Assembly (NCBI GenBank): GCA_024761205.1
Contig: JAMASS010000004.1
Span: forward strand, 62,001 to 126,000
DNA length: 64,000 nt
Direction: 5' to 3'
From: Limisphaerales bacterium
Lineage (GTDB): Bacteria > Verrucomicrobiota > Verrucomicrobiia > Limisphaerales > AAA164-E04
Part shown: piece after piece, positions 44,525-52,333 of the stretch
Position numbering within the stretch: position 1 is the stretch's first letter
How the letters are laid out: each line of letters begins with the position of its first letter
Position numbers and translations under genes: made by a program
Notes under the pieces: model-generated
Told to the model about the DNA's origin: nothing
What the model saw: the letters and a program-made list of their open reading frames with translations, nothing else
Databases searched by the model: none

Positions 44525-44635
44525 TGCCTGCGTTTTCTCATCGACTCCAACCGAATCAAGATACGAAGTCAAGCGGATGGTGGTTCTGGTTTTATATCCT
44601 TGAGTTTGGGACTGGTTAATTGTATTTAAGGCGAC

Positions 44636-44914
44636 GTGAAATCAGCATATGAATTGGCGATGGAGCGTTTGCAAGCGGATTCCCCAAGTGTTTCGCTGAC
44701 CGATGCGCAGCGGGCGGAGATCGCAGAGTTGGATTCGGTTTATCAAGCGAAGATTGCAGAGAAGGAGATTTTCGTCAAAGGCGAGCTTGCCAAAGCGACC
44801 GAACAGGGAGATGTGGAGGCGATTGCCTCTTTGGAGCGGCAATTGGGAACGGATCGCGCAGCATTGCAGGCCGAGCTCGAAGAGAAAAAGGAGCAGATTC
44901 GCTTGAGTTCCTGA
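44636..44914 (+). CDS. Small charged coiled-coil protein
   Basis: The 92-residue product (GTG start) is almost entirely helical and charged: YELAMERLQADSPSVSLT, AQRAEIAELDSVYQAKIAE, LERQLGTDRAALQAELEEKK. No signal or membrane segment is present. Similar short proteins containing an AYELAMERL start are, as I recall, widespread in Verrucomicrobia and planctomycetes, with unknown role. Intact. Confidence 0.65.
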   Translation: MKSAYELAMERLQADSPSVSLTDAQRAEIAELDSVYQAKIAEKEIFVKGELAKATEQGDVEAIASLERQLGTDRAALQAELEEKKEQIRLSS

Positions 44915-45143
44915 TTCTGGTGCGGCGCGGGTGTGATTGACAGTAGTGAGATGGAGAGAGTCTCCGTCGATCTGCTTTCGCCTAGATCATAAGAGAGGAA
45001 CCACTGGAGACAATGAGCCAGCAGCGTAACGCAGCCGCCACCCCTCTGCTGAGCGATGGAGGATGACGGTTTGAGAAACTCACGCCTCACCCGTTTTCAA
45101 CGCGAGGTCCCACCGGTATGGTGCGGGATTGACGATTTGCCTA

Positions 45144-46385
45144 TTACGAAAGCGTGGCGATGAAGTAGCCGGCAACGACGGCGGACCCGATCACGCCGGC
45201 AACATTGGGGCCCATGGCGTGCATGAGAAGGTAGTTGCTCGGGTCCACTTTTTGGCCCTCGAGGTGGGATACACGGGCAGCCATGGGGACGGCCGAGACG
45301 CCAGCCGATCCGATCAAGGGGTTGATCGGGGTTTTGCTGCTGACCAGATTCATGAGCTTGGCCATGAGCACGCCACCAGCCGTCGAAGTGCTGAAGGCGA
45401 CGACGCCGAGGAGAATGATCTTAAGCGTTCCTGCCTGAAGGAATCGTTCGCCTTGCATGGTGAGGCCGACACTAGCTCCCAAGAAAATCGTCACGATGTT
45501 GATAATCTCGTTCTGAGACGTCCGCAAAAGGCGTTCGGTGACGCCGCATTCCCGGAGAAAATTCCCGAGCATGAGCATGGTGATCAGCGGGGAAGCGTCC
45601 GGGACCAGCAGCACACAGACCATTGTCACCACCACCGAGAAGGCAAGCTTCTCGAGTTTAGACACTGCCCGCAGCGATTTCATGCGAATCCGGCGTTCGG
45701 CATCGGTGGTTAGCAGCCGCATGATAGGTGGCTGAATGAGGGGCACGAGCGCCATGTAACTGTAAGCGGCCACTGCGATTGGTCCCAGGAGTTCGGGAGC
45801 CAGTTTGTTGCTGGTGAAGATCGCGGTGGGGCCATCAGCGCCGCCAATGATACCAATCGAGGCGGCTTGATTCGTGGTAAAGCCAATGATGCTGGCGCCA
45901 AGAAATGTGAAGAAGACTCCGAGTTGGGCGGCAGCCCCGAGGAGGAGCATTCTGGGGTTGGCGATTAGGGGGCCGAAGTCTGTTAAGGCGCCGACTCCCA
46001 GGAAGATGAGTGGCGGGAAGATCTCCAATTTAATACCCTGCGAAATGAAGTCGAACAGACCTCCTTCGATTTTTTTGATCTTGTGGGTTTGGATAGTCTC
46101 TGCTGTCTCGTCCTCGGCGGCTTCCACCACCATCTCAACCGCTTCCACGCGAATCACGCCGGGTTCGATACTTCCAGCGGCGGTTTGATCCATTGTGATA
46201 ATACCGCGAGTCGGGAGGTTCGCGATGAGGGCGCCGAATGCGATGGGAATGAGCAAGAGGGGTTCGAACTTCTTGCCTACGGCCAAGTAAAGCATGATGA
46301 AGACCACGAACCACATGGCTACCATCTGCCACGTGAGGGCCGCGAAACCGGAAAGACGGAGGAACTCGAATAGATTGTCTAACAT
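45144..46385 (-). CDS. oadB: Sodium-pumping decarboxylase beta subunit (OadB family)
   Basis: The 413-residue product has about nine membrane segments. It shows LLIPIAFGALIANLP, FLGVGALTDFGPLIANPRML, GAAAQLGVFFTF, IGIIGGADGPTAIF (substrate/sodium-binding aspartate region) and GSAGVSAVPMAARVSH followed by NYLLMHAMGPNVAGVIGSAV at the end. This is the membrane subunit that couples decarboxylation of a carboxy-biotin to sodium export, as in oxaloacetate, methylmalonyl-CoA and glutaconyl-CoA decarboxylases. An insertion of about 60 residues rich in Glu and Thr (EAVEMVVEAAEDETAETIQT) follows the first helices and is unusual. It is the last gene of a three-gene operon. Confidence 0.9.
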   Translation of the reverse strand: MLDNLFEFLRLSGFAALTWQMVAMWFVVFIMLYLAVGKKFEPLLLIPIAFGALIANLPTRGIITMDQTAAGSIEPGVIRVEAVEMVVEAAEDETAETIQTHKIKKIEGGLFDFISQGIKLEIFPPLIFLGVGALTDFGPLIANPRMLLLGAAAQLGVFFTFLGASIIGFTTNQAASIGIIGGADGPTAIFTSNKLAPELLGPIAVAAYSYMALVPLIQPPIMRLLTTDAERRIRMKSLRAVSKLEKLAFSVVVTMVCVLLVPDASPLITMLMLGNFLRECGVTERLLRTSQNEIINIVTIFLGASVGLTMQGERFLQAGTLKIILLGVVAFSTSTAGGVLMAKLMNLVSSKTPINPLIGSAGVSAVPMAARVSHLEGQKVDPSNYLLMHAMGPNVAGVIGSAVVAGYFIATLS

Positions 46386-46407
46386 CGGAAAAAAGCGTTC
46401 GCCTGGT

Positions 46408-46755
46408 CTAGGCCATTATGATAAGGTTTTGCCCTTCTTCCACCGTGTCTCCTTCCGAGACTAGAATACTGCGGATGCCACCGCTCTTAGGAGCGTAGAT
46501 GTAGGTGTTCATTTTCATGGCTTCGAGCACCATGAGTTGGTCGCCTTCGTTGACGGCTTGGTCGATATTGACATCAATCGCGACCACTTTCCCGGCGAGG
46601 GGACTCAGAACGGGTGTTTCACCCTCAGCTGTTGGTGGAGCGGCCGGCACTTGGGGAGCGGTTGTTGGCGCGGTAGGCATCGGGATATCCTCCGTGAGCG
46701 GCTCAACTGTGACGTGGTAAATCTTTCCCTCGACTGTAACTTTCAGCTTTTTCAT
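46408..46755 (-). CDS. Biotin carrier protein of a sodium-pumping decarboxylase
   Basis: The 115-residue product begins MKKLKVTVEGKIYHVTVEPL. It has a Pro/Thr/Ala-rich linker (about 30-48), then a biotinyl domain: SPLAGKVVAIDVNIDQAVNE, LMVLEAMKMNTYIYAPKSGG. EAMKM is the biotinylation motif, with Lys as attachment site. It carries CO2 from the carboxyltransferase to OadB. ATG at 46755 is preferred over an upstream start because the family begins with KKLKVTV. It lies between the OadG-like and OadB genes. Confidence 0.9.
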   Translation of the reverse strand: MKKLKVTVEGKIYHVTVEPLTEDIPMPTAPTTAPQVPAAPPTAEGETPVLSPLAGKVVAIDVNIDQAVNEGDQLMVLEAMKMNTYIYAPKSGGIRSILVSEGDTVEEGQNLIIMA

Positions 46756-46791
46756 ACTCGATCGACGTAAGGTCAATGGGGTTAGTCCTTC

Positions 46792-47127
46792 CTAAGTCGA
46801 TTTCTTCTCTGGTGCTTCCTCGATACTCGTGATTTGGTAGGGTTCCTTGATCACTGTGTGTAGGGCCGCAATAATCGCTGCGATGTGTTGTGGCGTGATG
46901 GGTTGTTTGACTGGCGACGCTACCGATTTGGGTGGGGCCGGAGGTTTTTCAACGGGAAACCGGGAAAAAATGGCCCCGATGAGCGAAATGGCGGCCCATA
47001 ACATCATGAGCACGGTCAGCACGATGACAAATCCGGTCACCTGGTAGAGAATCTTGGCTGAGATCGAACTCTCCAAGTCTGCTATCGCGGCAAAAATGGG
47101 GATGAAATTTGTTTCTACACTGAGCAT
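46792..47127 (-). CDS. oadG: OadG-like gamma subunit
   Basis: The 111-residue product has a single N-terminal membrane helix (about 33-53, VTGFVIVLTVLMMLWAAISL), a Pro/Lys-rich linker and a short C-terminal helix (QHIAAIIAALHTVI). This matches the OadG/gamma subunit layout, in which the helix anchors the complex and the tail interacts with the other subunits. It is first in the operon OadG-biotin carrier-OadB. A carboxyltransferase alpha subunit is not in the window. Confidence 0.78.
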   Translation of the reverse strand: MLSVETNFIPIFAAIADLESSISAKILYQVTGFVIVLTVLMMLWAAISLIGAIFSRFPVEKPPAPPKSVASPVKQPITPQHIAAIIAALHTVIKEPYQITSIEEAPEKKST

Positions 47128-47264
47128 TTGTGGGCGTCTAACTGTCGGCGGATTGTTGAAAAGGGACGGATTGGATTCAACTCCTTTTTGTCAATATTGT
47201 GTGCTAGCCTCTATTGTTGCTGGAACTCAGCGGTGGGTCGGCCTTATTTTAATGCCGGGTTGAC

Positions 47265-47702
47265 GTGAAACTTTTTGTTTATGGGACATTGCGACCTGAG
47301 TGTGGACACTCACTGGGCCGCCGGTTGGATGAAGTGGGGCGTGCGTGCGGTTTGGGGCGAGTGTATGGGTGGCTCTACGATTTTGGGGAGTTTCCTGTCG
47401 CAGTGCCGGATGACGCTCGGGGTTCACGGATTGTCGGAGAAGTATTTGAAATCGAAGCGGAACATTTGTTCTGGCAAACGCTGGATGAATATGAAGATTT
47501 CAAACCTGATGATGCTGAGCATTCGCGTTTTAGACGGGTTGAGGTTGAGGTGATGATGGATTTAGGTAAGGTTTTTCAGGCTCAAATCTACTGGTATCGG
47601 CTTTCGGTAAAAGGGTTGACTGAGATCAAGGGAGGGGACTATTGCAAAGACCTTCGGATGAAGGAAGTGCGGCGATCCTTCGCCACTTCGACATTCTTGT
47701 GA
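47265..47702 (+). CDS. Gamma-glutamylcyclotransferase-like protein (AIG2/YtfP type)
   Basis: The 145-residue product starts (GTG) KLFVYGTLRPECGHSLGRRL, the family's YGTLR motif that binds the substrate. It continues with GRVYGWLYDFGEFPVAVPDD and VGEVFEI, then LDEYEDFKP, where a Glu is the usual catalytic base. Members cleave gamma-glutamyl-amino acid or gamma-glutamylamine bonds. The end (about 115-145) is variable, and the exact substrate is unknown. It is divergently oriented from the OadG gene with 137 bases between them. Confidence 0.8.
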   Translation: MKLFVYGTLRPECGHSLGRRLDEVGRACGLGRVYGWLYDFGEFPVAVPDDARGSRIVGEVFEIEAEHLFWQTLDEYEDFKPDDAEHSRFRRVEVEVMMDLGKVFQAQIYWYRLSVKGLTEIKGGDYCKDLRMKEVRRSFATSTFL

Positions 47703-47798
47703 CAGGGGTAATTGCAATCTTTGTCCGTCCTCAATTTCATCGGGTGCTGAAACAAAACCATGGACGAGTATTGGTAATAGTCGGCATAGTCTCAAATT

Positions 47799-48299
47799 GT
47801 GAAGGTTAAGGCGTTAGGATGGTTTTTTTGCTCACTGGGAAGTCTGTTGTGGTGGTTCAGTGCGGCCTCTCCTTCAGTCGTTCAAGCGCAAGGGTTTTAT
47901 GCGGTGACGCGGGTGACACCGATGGCGCCGGCGCGAGGTGTGTTTTTTTTCTCCCAAGGAATCGGCGCTCAGCCTCGTCAAACGCCCACTGTGAGTGTCT
48001 ATGCGAGTCCCGGTCCTCTGGTCGCAAAGGCCAAGGCGCCGAAGGAGGCGGAGAAAAGGGGGAGGCTGGATGTCAAGGTGCTGGCGGCAATTCAGGCGCG
48101 TGCGATCCGAGGAAACGTGGAGGATCAGTATCGGTTGGGGCTAGTCTACGCGCGTGGATTGACGGGACGGCCCGATTTGGAGCGGGCACGGCGTTGGTTT
48201 GCAGTAGCGGTTCATGGCGGGTATCGACCAGCGGTGGCTGCGTTGCGGGCGCTCGATGAACAATCAGTCTTTGGCGACTCTGCGACTGCTGCTCGGTAG
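47799..48299 (+). CDS. Exported protein with Sel1 repeats
   Basis: The 166-residue product (GTG start) has a signal peptide (VKALGWFFCSLGSLLWWFSA), a linker region and a C-terminal pair of Sel1-like helices: RAIRGNVEDQYRLGLVYARG, then DLERARRWFAVAVHGGYRPA. Sel1 repeats are protein-interaction modules. Only about one and a half repeats are present, so it is short for the class. No neighbour suggests a role. Confidence 0.65.
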   Translation: MKVKALGWFFCSLGSLLWWFSAASPSVVQAQGFYAVTRVTPMAPARGVFFFSQGIGAQPRQTPTVSVYASPGPLVAKAKAPKEAEKRGRLDVKVLAAIQARAIRGNVEDQYRLGLVYARGLTGRPDLERARRWFAVAVHGGYRPAVAALRALDEQSVFGDSATAAR

Positions 48300-48363
48300 A
48301 GCTCTTAAGTCAGTTTCCGATTTTCCGTCGACACCTTGACTTCGCATCGTTAGGAGTTCGTGT

Positions 48364-49170
48364 ATGAGTTTGTTTGATCTGTCCGGCGAAACTGCCGTGG
48401 TGATTGGGGGCACAGGGCGTCTGGGTGGTGTGATTGCGCAAGGTTTGGGGGAGGCGGGAGCCAGCGTTATTATTTTGGGCCGAAATCAGGAGCGAGGTGA
48501 GACCAGAGCCGCTGAAATCGTGGCGAAAGCGGGCAAGGCGAGCTTCGTGGCGGCAGATGTTGTCAATCGGCGAAGTTTGGAAGAGGCGGCGAAAACGGTT
48601 ATCAGCCAGGCGGGGAAGCCCTCGATCTTGGTCAACGCCGCTGGCGGCAATGACCCGAGAGCTACTGTTGCCGGTGAGAACAAGTTTGAAGATATTCCTC
48701 TGGAGGTTTGGCAGAATAATGTGAGTCTGAATTTAAACGGAGGTGTTTTGTTTCCTTGTCAGGTGTTTGGCCCGGCGATGGTTGCGGCGGGACGAGGGAG
48801 CATCATTAACATTGCCAGTGTTTCGGCGCATCTTCCGTTGTCCCGTGTAGTTTCTTACTCGGCGGCGAAAGCGGCTGTATTGAGCCTCACTCAATTTCTG
48901 GCGAGAGAGTGGGCGAAAACCGGTGTGCGAGTGAACTCCATCACGCCGGGGTTTTTCCCGGCGGAACAGAATAAGAAGCTTCTTTTCAATGACGATGGGA
49001 CTCTCACGGCACGAGCGGAGTCCATTATGGGGCATACGCCGATGGGCCGATTTGGGGAGGCAGAGGAATTGATTGGCGCTGCGCTTTTCCTGGCCTCCAG
49101 CAAGGCGAGTAGCTTTGTTACTGGCACTGATATTCGGGTGGATGGGGGTTTTCTTTCCCAAACCATTTGA
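48364..49170 (+). CDS. SDR oxidoreductase, D-mannonate/fructuronate-type
   Basis: The 268-residue short-chain dehydrogenase has VVIGGTGRLGGVIAQGLGEA (cofactor loop GxxxGxG), VNAAGGNDP, IINIASVSAHLPLSRVVSYS with the catalytic SAAKAA (Tyr-x-x-x-Lys), and ends VTGTDIRVDGGF. The part SITPGFFPAEQNKKLLFNDD, GTLTARAESIMGHTPMGRFG matches the SDR branch annotated as D-mannonate oxidoreductase. That branch converts fructuronate to mannonate with NAD(P)H. The neighbour is a LarA-family protein, and together they suggest sugar-acid metabolism. The precise substrate is uncertain. Confidence 0.82.
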   Translation: MSLFDLSGETAVVIGGTGRLGGVIAQGLGEAGASVIILGRNQERGETRAAEIVAKAGKASFVAADVVNRRSLEEAAKTVISQAGKPSILVNAAGGNDPRATVAGENKFEDIPLEVWQNNVSLNLNGGVLFPCQVFGPAMVAAGRGSIINIASVSAHLPLSRVVSYSAAKAAVLSLTQFLAREWAKTGVRVNSITPGFFPAEQNKKLLFNDDGTLTARAESIMGHTPMGRFGEAEELIGAALFLASSKASSFVTGTDIRVDGGFLSQTI

Positions 49171-49193
49171 TCGGGAAGCAGTCAGGTCAGTCT

Positions 49194-50471
49194 ATGGCAA
49201 ATTTCATTATCGCATCCGCGGGCGCTCAGGTCTCGGCGGCTGAGGTGGCCCGTTTGGTGGGGAAGACCTGTCCGTTGAGCGAATATGCAGGGCAGCGGGT
49301 GCTGGCGATTATTCCGGATGCGACTCGTAGCGCGCCAGTGGGGATGGTGTTCAAGGCGTTTTACGATCAGGTGGCAGGAGCTGTCAGGCAACTCGACATT
49401 ATGGTCGCCTTGGGGACTCATCAACCGATGTCTGAGCAGGCTATCTGCAAGCGGATTGAAATCACTCAGGAGGAGCGTGAAACGACGTATCGGGCAGTCC
49501 GGTTTTTCAATCATGAGTGGGACAATCCGGATGCGCTGCGAGAAATCGGCATGATTTTGAAGGCTCAGCTGAACGAGCTTACGGGCGGACGATTTGCAAT
49601 GGATATTCCGGTGGAGATCAACCGGAAGCTCTATGAGTATGATCGGATCGTCATCCTCGGGCCGGTATTCCCGCATGAAGTGGTCGGCTTTTCTGGTGGC
49701 AACAAATATCTGTTTCCCGGTGTGAGCGGACCAAAGTTGCTGAATTTCTTTCATTGGTTGGCGGCGGTGATTTTGAATCCGAAGATTATTGGCCACAAAT
49801 GGACGGTGGTCCGCAAGGTGATTGATTATGCTGGTGGACTCGTCGATCTTCCCAAGCAGTGTTTTTGCATGGTGGTCCAGGATGGAGGTTTAGGCGGCAT
49901 TTTCGAGGGTACGCCGGAAACAGCTTGGGACGAGGCGGCTGATCTGTCTCGTGACTTGCACGTGACCTACAAGGAAAAACCGTTTCGCACCGTGCTGTCT
50001 TGCGCACCGCCGATGTATAATGAACTTTGGGTTGGTGGGAAATGTATGTACAAGTTAGAGCCGGTGTTGGCTGACGATGGCGAGCTCATCATTTATGCAC
50101 CGCATATAAAAGAGGTATCGGTGACTCATGGTCAAAAGATCTATTCCGTCGGTTATCACTGTCGAGATTACTTCTTGAACCAATGGGAACGATTTAAGGA
50201 GGAGCCTTGGGGTGTGCTCGCCCACTCGACACATGTCTACGGCCAGGGCACTTTTATCGATGGCATCGAGAAGCCTCGTGCTCGGGTGACTTTGGCGACA
50301 GGTTTAAGTTCCGAACAGTGTCGGCGGCTGAATCTCGGCTATCGCGATCCAAAAACAGTCGATGTTGCTGCTTTTGCAAATCGAGAAGATGAAGGTGTCC
50401 TGCTCGTCCCCAAGGCGGGAGAGGAGTTGTTCCAACTGAAGAATCCGCCTGCCTGGGCGCGGCCTGACTGA
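49194..50471 (+). CDS. LarA-family nickel-pincer racemase/epimerase
   Basis: The 425-residue protein begins at ATG 49194 (MANFIIASAGAQVSAAE); the longer frame upstream is not family-like. It has LAIIPDATRSAPVGMVFKAF, the N-terminal acid/Arg motif, and MVALGTHQPMSE with the His. FSGGNKYLFPGVSGPKLLNF carries the Lys that in LarA binds the pyridinium pincer cofactor. LarA itself racemises lactate; homologues epimerise other hydroxy acids, including sugar acids. The adjacent SDR suggests a sugar-acid substrate. LarB, LarC and LarE, which build the cofactor, are not in the window. Confidence 0.82.
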   Translation: MANFIIASAGAQVSAAEVARLVGKTCPLSEYAGQRVLAIIPDATRSAPVGMVFKAFYDQVAGAVRQLDIMVALGTHQPMSEQAICKRIEITQEERETTYRAVRFFNHEWDNPDALREIGMILKAQLNELTGGRFAMDIPVEINRKLYEYDRIVILGPVFPHEVVGFSGGNKYLFPGVSGPKLLNFFHWLAAVILNPKIIGHKWTVVRKVIDYAGGLVDLPKQCFCMVVQDGGLGGIFEGTPETAWDEAADLSRDLHVTYKEKPFRTVLSCAPPMYNELWVGGKCMYKLEPVLADDGELIIYAPHIKEVSVTHGQKIYSVGYHCRDYFLNQWERFKEEPWGVLAHSTHVYGQGTFIDGIEKPRARVTLATGLSSEQCRRLNLGYRDPKTVDVAAFANREDEGVLLVPKAGEELFQLKNPPAWARPD

Positions 50472-50473
50472 AC

Positions 50474-51544
50474 ATGAAGTCAAGCTATCTCAAGTTTCTT
50501 CGGCATCTGGTGGAGACTCCCAGTCCTTGTGGGCAGGAAGCCAGGGGACAGCGGGTTTGGATTGATTACGTGGGGAAGTTTGTCGATCAAGTCGAAAATG
50601 ATGATTACGGGAATGTGGTGGCGACGCTGAACCCGGGCAGTTCGCCGCGGTTGATGTTGGCGGCGCATGCGGATGAGATTGCCATGATGGTAAACTATAT
50701 TGACGACGACGGCTACGTCTACGTCCGGCGAATGGGCGGGGTCGACCCAGCGATCATGTGTGCACGAAGGGTGCTGATTCACGGACGTGATGGCGATGTG
50801 CCCGGGGTGATTGGAAACGTGCCGCCGCATTTGAAAGGCCGGGATGGAAAAGAAACTGTGCCCAAGATGCATGAGCTATTTGTGGACCTCGGAGTTTCCT
50901 CCAGGGCGGCAGCGGAAAAACTCGTGCGGGTTGGGGACCTCATTACGCTTGCGGATCGATTTGGGCGATTGGGAAAAAAGGTGGTGGTTGCTCGAGCCTT
51001 TGATAACCGGGTGGGCTTGTTTGTGATAGCCGAGGCGGCGCGACAGCTGGCAAGCGATCAGAAGAAATTAAAGGCGGAGATTTGTATCGTGGCCAATGTG
51101 ATGGAAGAGGTCGGCTTATTGGGCGCCCGCCAGATTGCTTACTCACTGAAGCCAGACGTAGCGCTGATCACAGACGTGACCCATGCGACCGACTATCCCG
51201 GCGTTGAGAAACGGAGGCATGGTGATATTCGGTTGGGCAAAGGCCCAACGCTTACCCATGGGGGCGCCAATCACATGGAGGTGGTCGCGTTACTGGAGAA
51301 GGTTGCGAAAGCGGAGGGCTTGTCGGTTCAACATGAGTCCATGTCCGGCTCGACGGGCACGGATACGGATGCAGTGTTCTGGACTCGTGGCGGGATTCCT
51401 AGCGCGTTGATCAGTCTGCCCAATCGCTATATGCATTCACCGGTGGAGTTGGTGCATTTGGATGATGTTGAGCGTGTATCCCGCTTGATGGCGGGTTTCG
51501 CTCGATCGCTTAAACCAAAGCAGACGTTCAAAGTGAAGATATGA
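50474..51544 (+). CDS. M42-family aminopeptidase (FrvX/PepA-type metallopeptidase)
   Basis: The 356-residue protein shows AAHADEIAMMVNYIDDDGYV (first metal-binding His/Asp), ARAFDNRVGLFVIAEA (second metal Asp), NVMEEVGLLGARQIAY (catalytic Glu-Glu), ALITDVTHATDYPG (third metal Asp) and the C-terminal RYMHSPVELVHLDDVE with the last metal His. This is the full M42 set, so it is probably a di-metal aminopeptidase forming tetrahedral complexes. It starts two bases after the LarA-family gene. A role in peptide recycling or in modifying the same pathway is not evident. Confidence 0.88.
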   Translation: MKSSYLKFLRHLVETPSPCGQEARGQRVWIDYVGKFVDQVENDDYGNVVATLNPGSSPRLMLAAHADEIAMMVNYIDDDGYVYVRRMGGVDPAIMCARRVLIHGRDGDVPGVIGNVPPHLKGRDGKETVPKMHELFVDLGVSSRAAAEKLVRVGDLITLADRFGRLGKKVVVARAFDNRVGLFVIAEAARQLASDQKKLKAEICIVANVMEEVGLLGARQIAYSLKPDVALITDVTHATDYPGVEKRRHGDIRLGKGPTLTHGGANHMEVVALLEKVAKAEGLSVQHESMSGSTGTDTDAVFWTRGGIPSALISLPNRYMHSPVELVHLDDVERVSRLMAGFARSLKPKQTFKVKI

Positions 51545-51569
51545 CGGGACGCGAGCTCAACCAGCCATC

Positions 51570-51764
51570 ATGAACCAAGAGATCGCCAATGATCAAGTTT
51601 CGAAACCATCGACGACGACGGGCAAGGTCTTTACCCTTGGCATCAGCTTGCTTTGCGTGATGGTCGTCCTCAGTGTGGCTATCATATTCGTGATGGCGAA
51701 GCAGCAAGCAGAGGATCGGGAGCGGCAGCCGGTGATCAGGCAGCCGGTTGACACAGTAAAGTAG
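51570..51764 (+). CDS. Small single-helix membrane protein
   Basis: The 64-residue product has a Ser/Thr-rich start, one membrane helix (VFTLGISLLCVMVVLSVAII) and a charged tail (QQAEDRERQPVIRQP). No motif is recognised. It follows the aminopeptidase by 25 bases and is ended by a hairpin shared with the convergent lptE-like gene. Confidence 0.55.
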   Translation: MNQEIANDQVSKPSTTTGKVFTLGISLLCVMVVLSVAIIFVMAKQQAEDRERQPVIRQPVDTVK

Positions 51765-51776
51765 GTGGGTTTGGGG

Positions 51777-51800
51777 AAAGCGGTGAAGAGCCATCGCTTT
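51777..51800. terminator. Possible bidirectional terminator between convergent genes
   Basis: AAGCGGTG (51778-51785) pairs with CATCGCTT (51792-51799), eight pairs with one G-T wobble and a six-base loop. On the minus strand it is followed by TTTCCCC and on the plus strand by TGGTTT. It lies between the ends of the 51570 gene (plus) and the 51815 gene (minus). Confidence 0.5.
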
Positions 51801-51814
51801 GGTTTATGTGTGGT

Positions 51815-52333
51815 TTACCAGGCGCCGTCGACGATCATATCCGTGATGTTTTGGGCCAGATCATCGGCGAGCGATGGGAGGGCTTGGCGTTCCGCGCTGG
51901 CCAGATCATTAAACGCTCGAATCAGCGTGCGGCCGGTGACCGGGCGATCCAGCATGACTTCACCGGTGCGGCGGTTCTGGACTTTGACCCGCGCGGTCAT
52001 CCGGAGCTCAAAATCCCGAATGGTGCTAATATCGCCGGGCTGAAACGTCACCCCGACTCGAAGGTACTCAGTGATCTGTCCAGTAACTTTTAGATCGCCC
52101 TTTCGGCGAGTATCTAATTGAAACGTACCGTCAGATTGGATCTGCCGACGCATCGCGGACGCCACGACGGGTGAGAGCCGCGGTTCCTCGGTCTGGTTGG
52201 GAAACGGGGCGATTTCAATCGTCTGAGCGCCGGCTTCGAGGCCTGAACTGGGACCTAGTTGATAGCTGACGCAGCCTGCTTGAAGGAATAGGCTGACGAG
52301 GAGGAGAAAACAGCTGGCCAAATGGCGAGGCAT
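51815..52333 (-). CDS. lptE: LptE-like LPS-assembly lipoprotein
   Basis: The 172-residue product begins MPRHLASCFLLLVSLFLQAG followed by CVSYQL: a lipoprotein signal with lipobox LQAGC. The body carries the LptE pattern, AQTIEIAPFPNQTEEPRLSP and VVASAMRRQIQSDGTFQL, then VTGQITEYLRVGV. LptE plugs the LptD outer-membrane channel that inserts lipopolysaccharide. The call is by pattern and lipoprotein nature; sequence identity in this family is low. Its ATG overlaps the bamD-like stop (TAATG), so the two are translationally coupled. Confidence 0.78.
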   Translation of the reverse strand: MPRHLASCFLLLVSLFLQAGCVSYQLGPSSGLEAGAQTIEIAPFPNQTEEPRLSPVVASAMRRQIQSDGTFQLDTRRKGDLKVTGQITEYLRVGVTFQPGDISTIRDFELRMTARVKVQNRRTGEVMLDRPVTGRTLIRAFNDLASAERQALPSLADDLAQNITDMIVDGAW

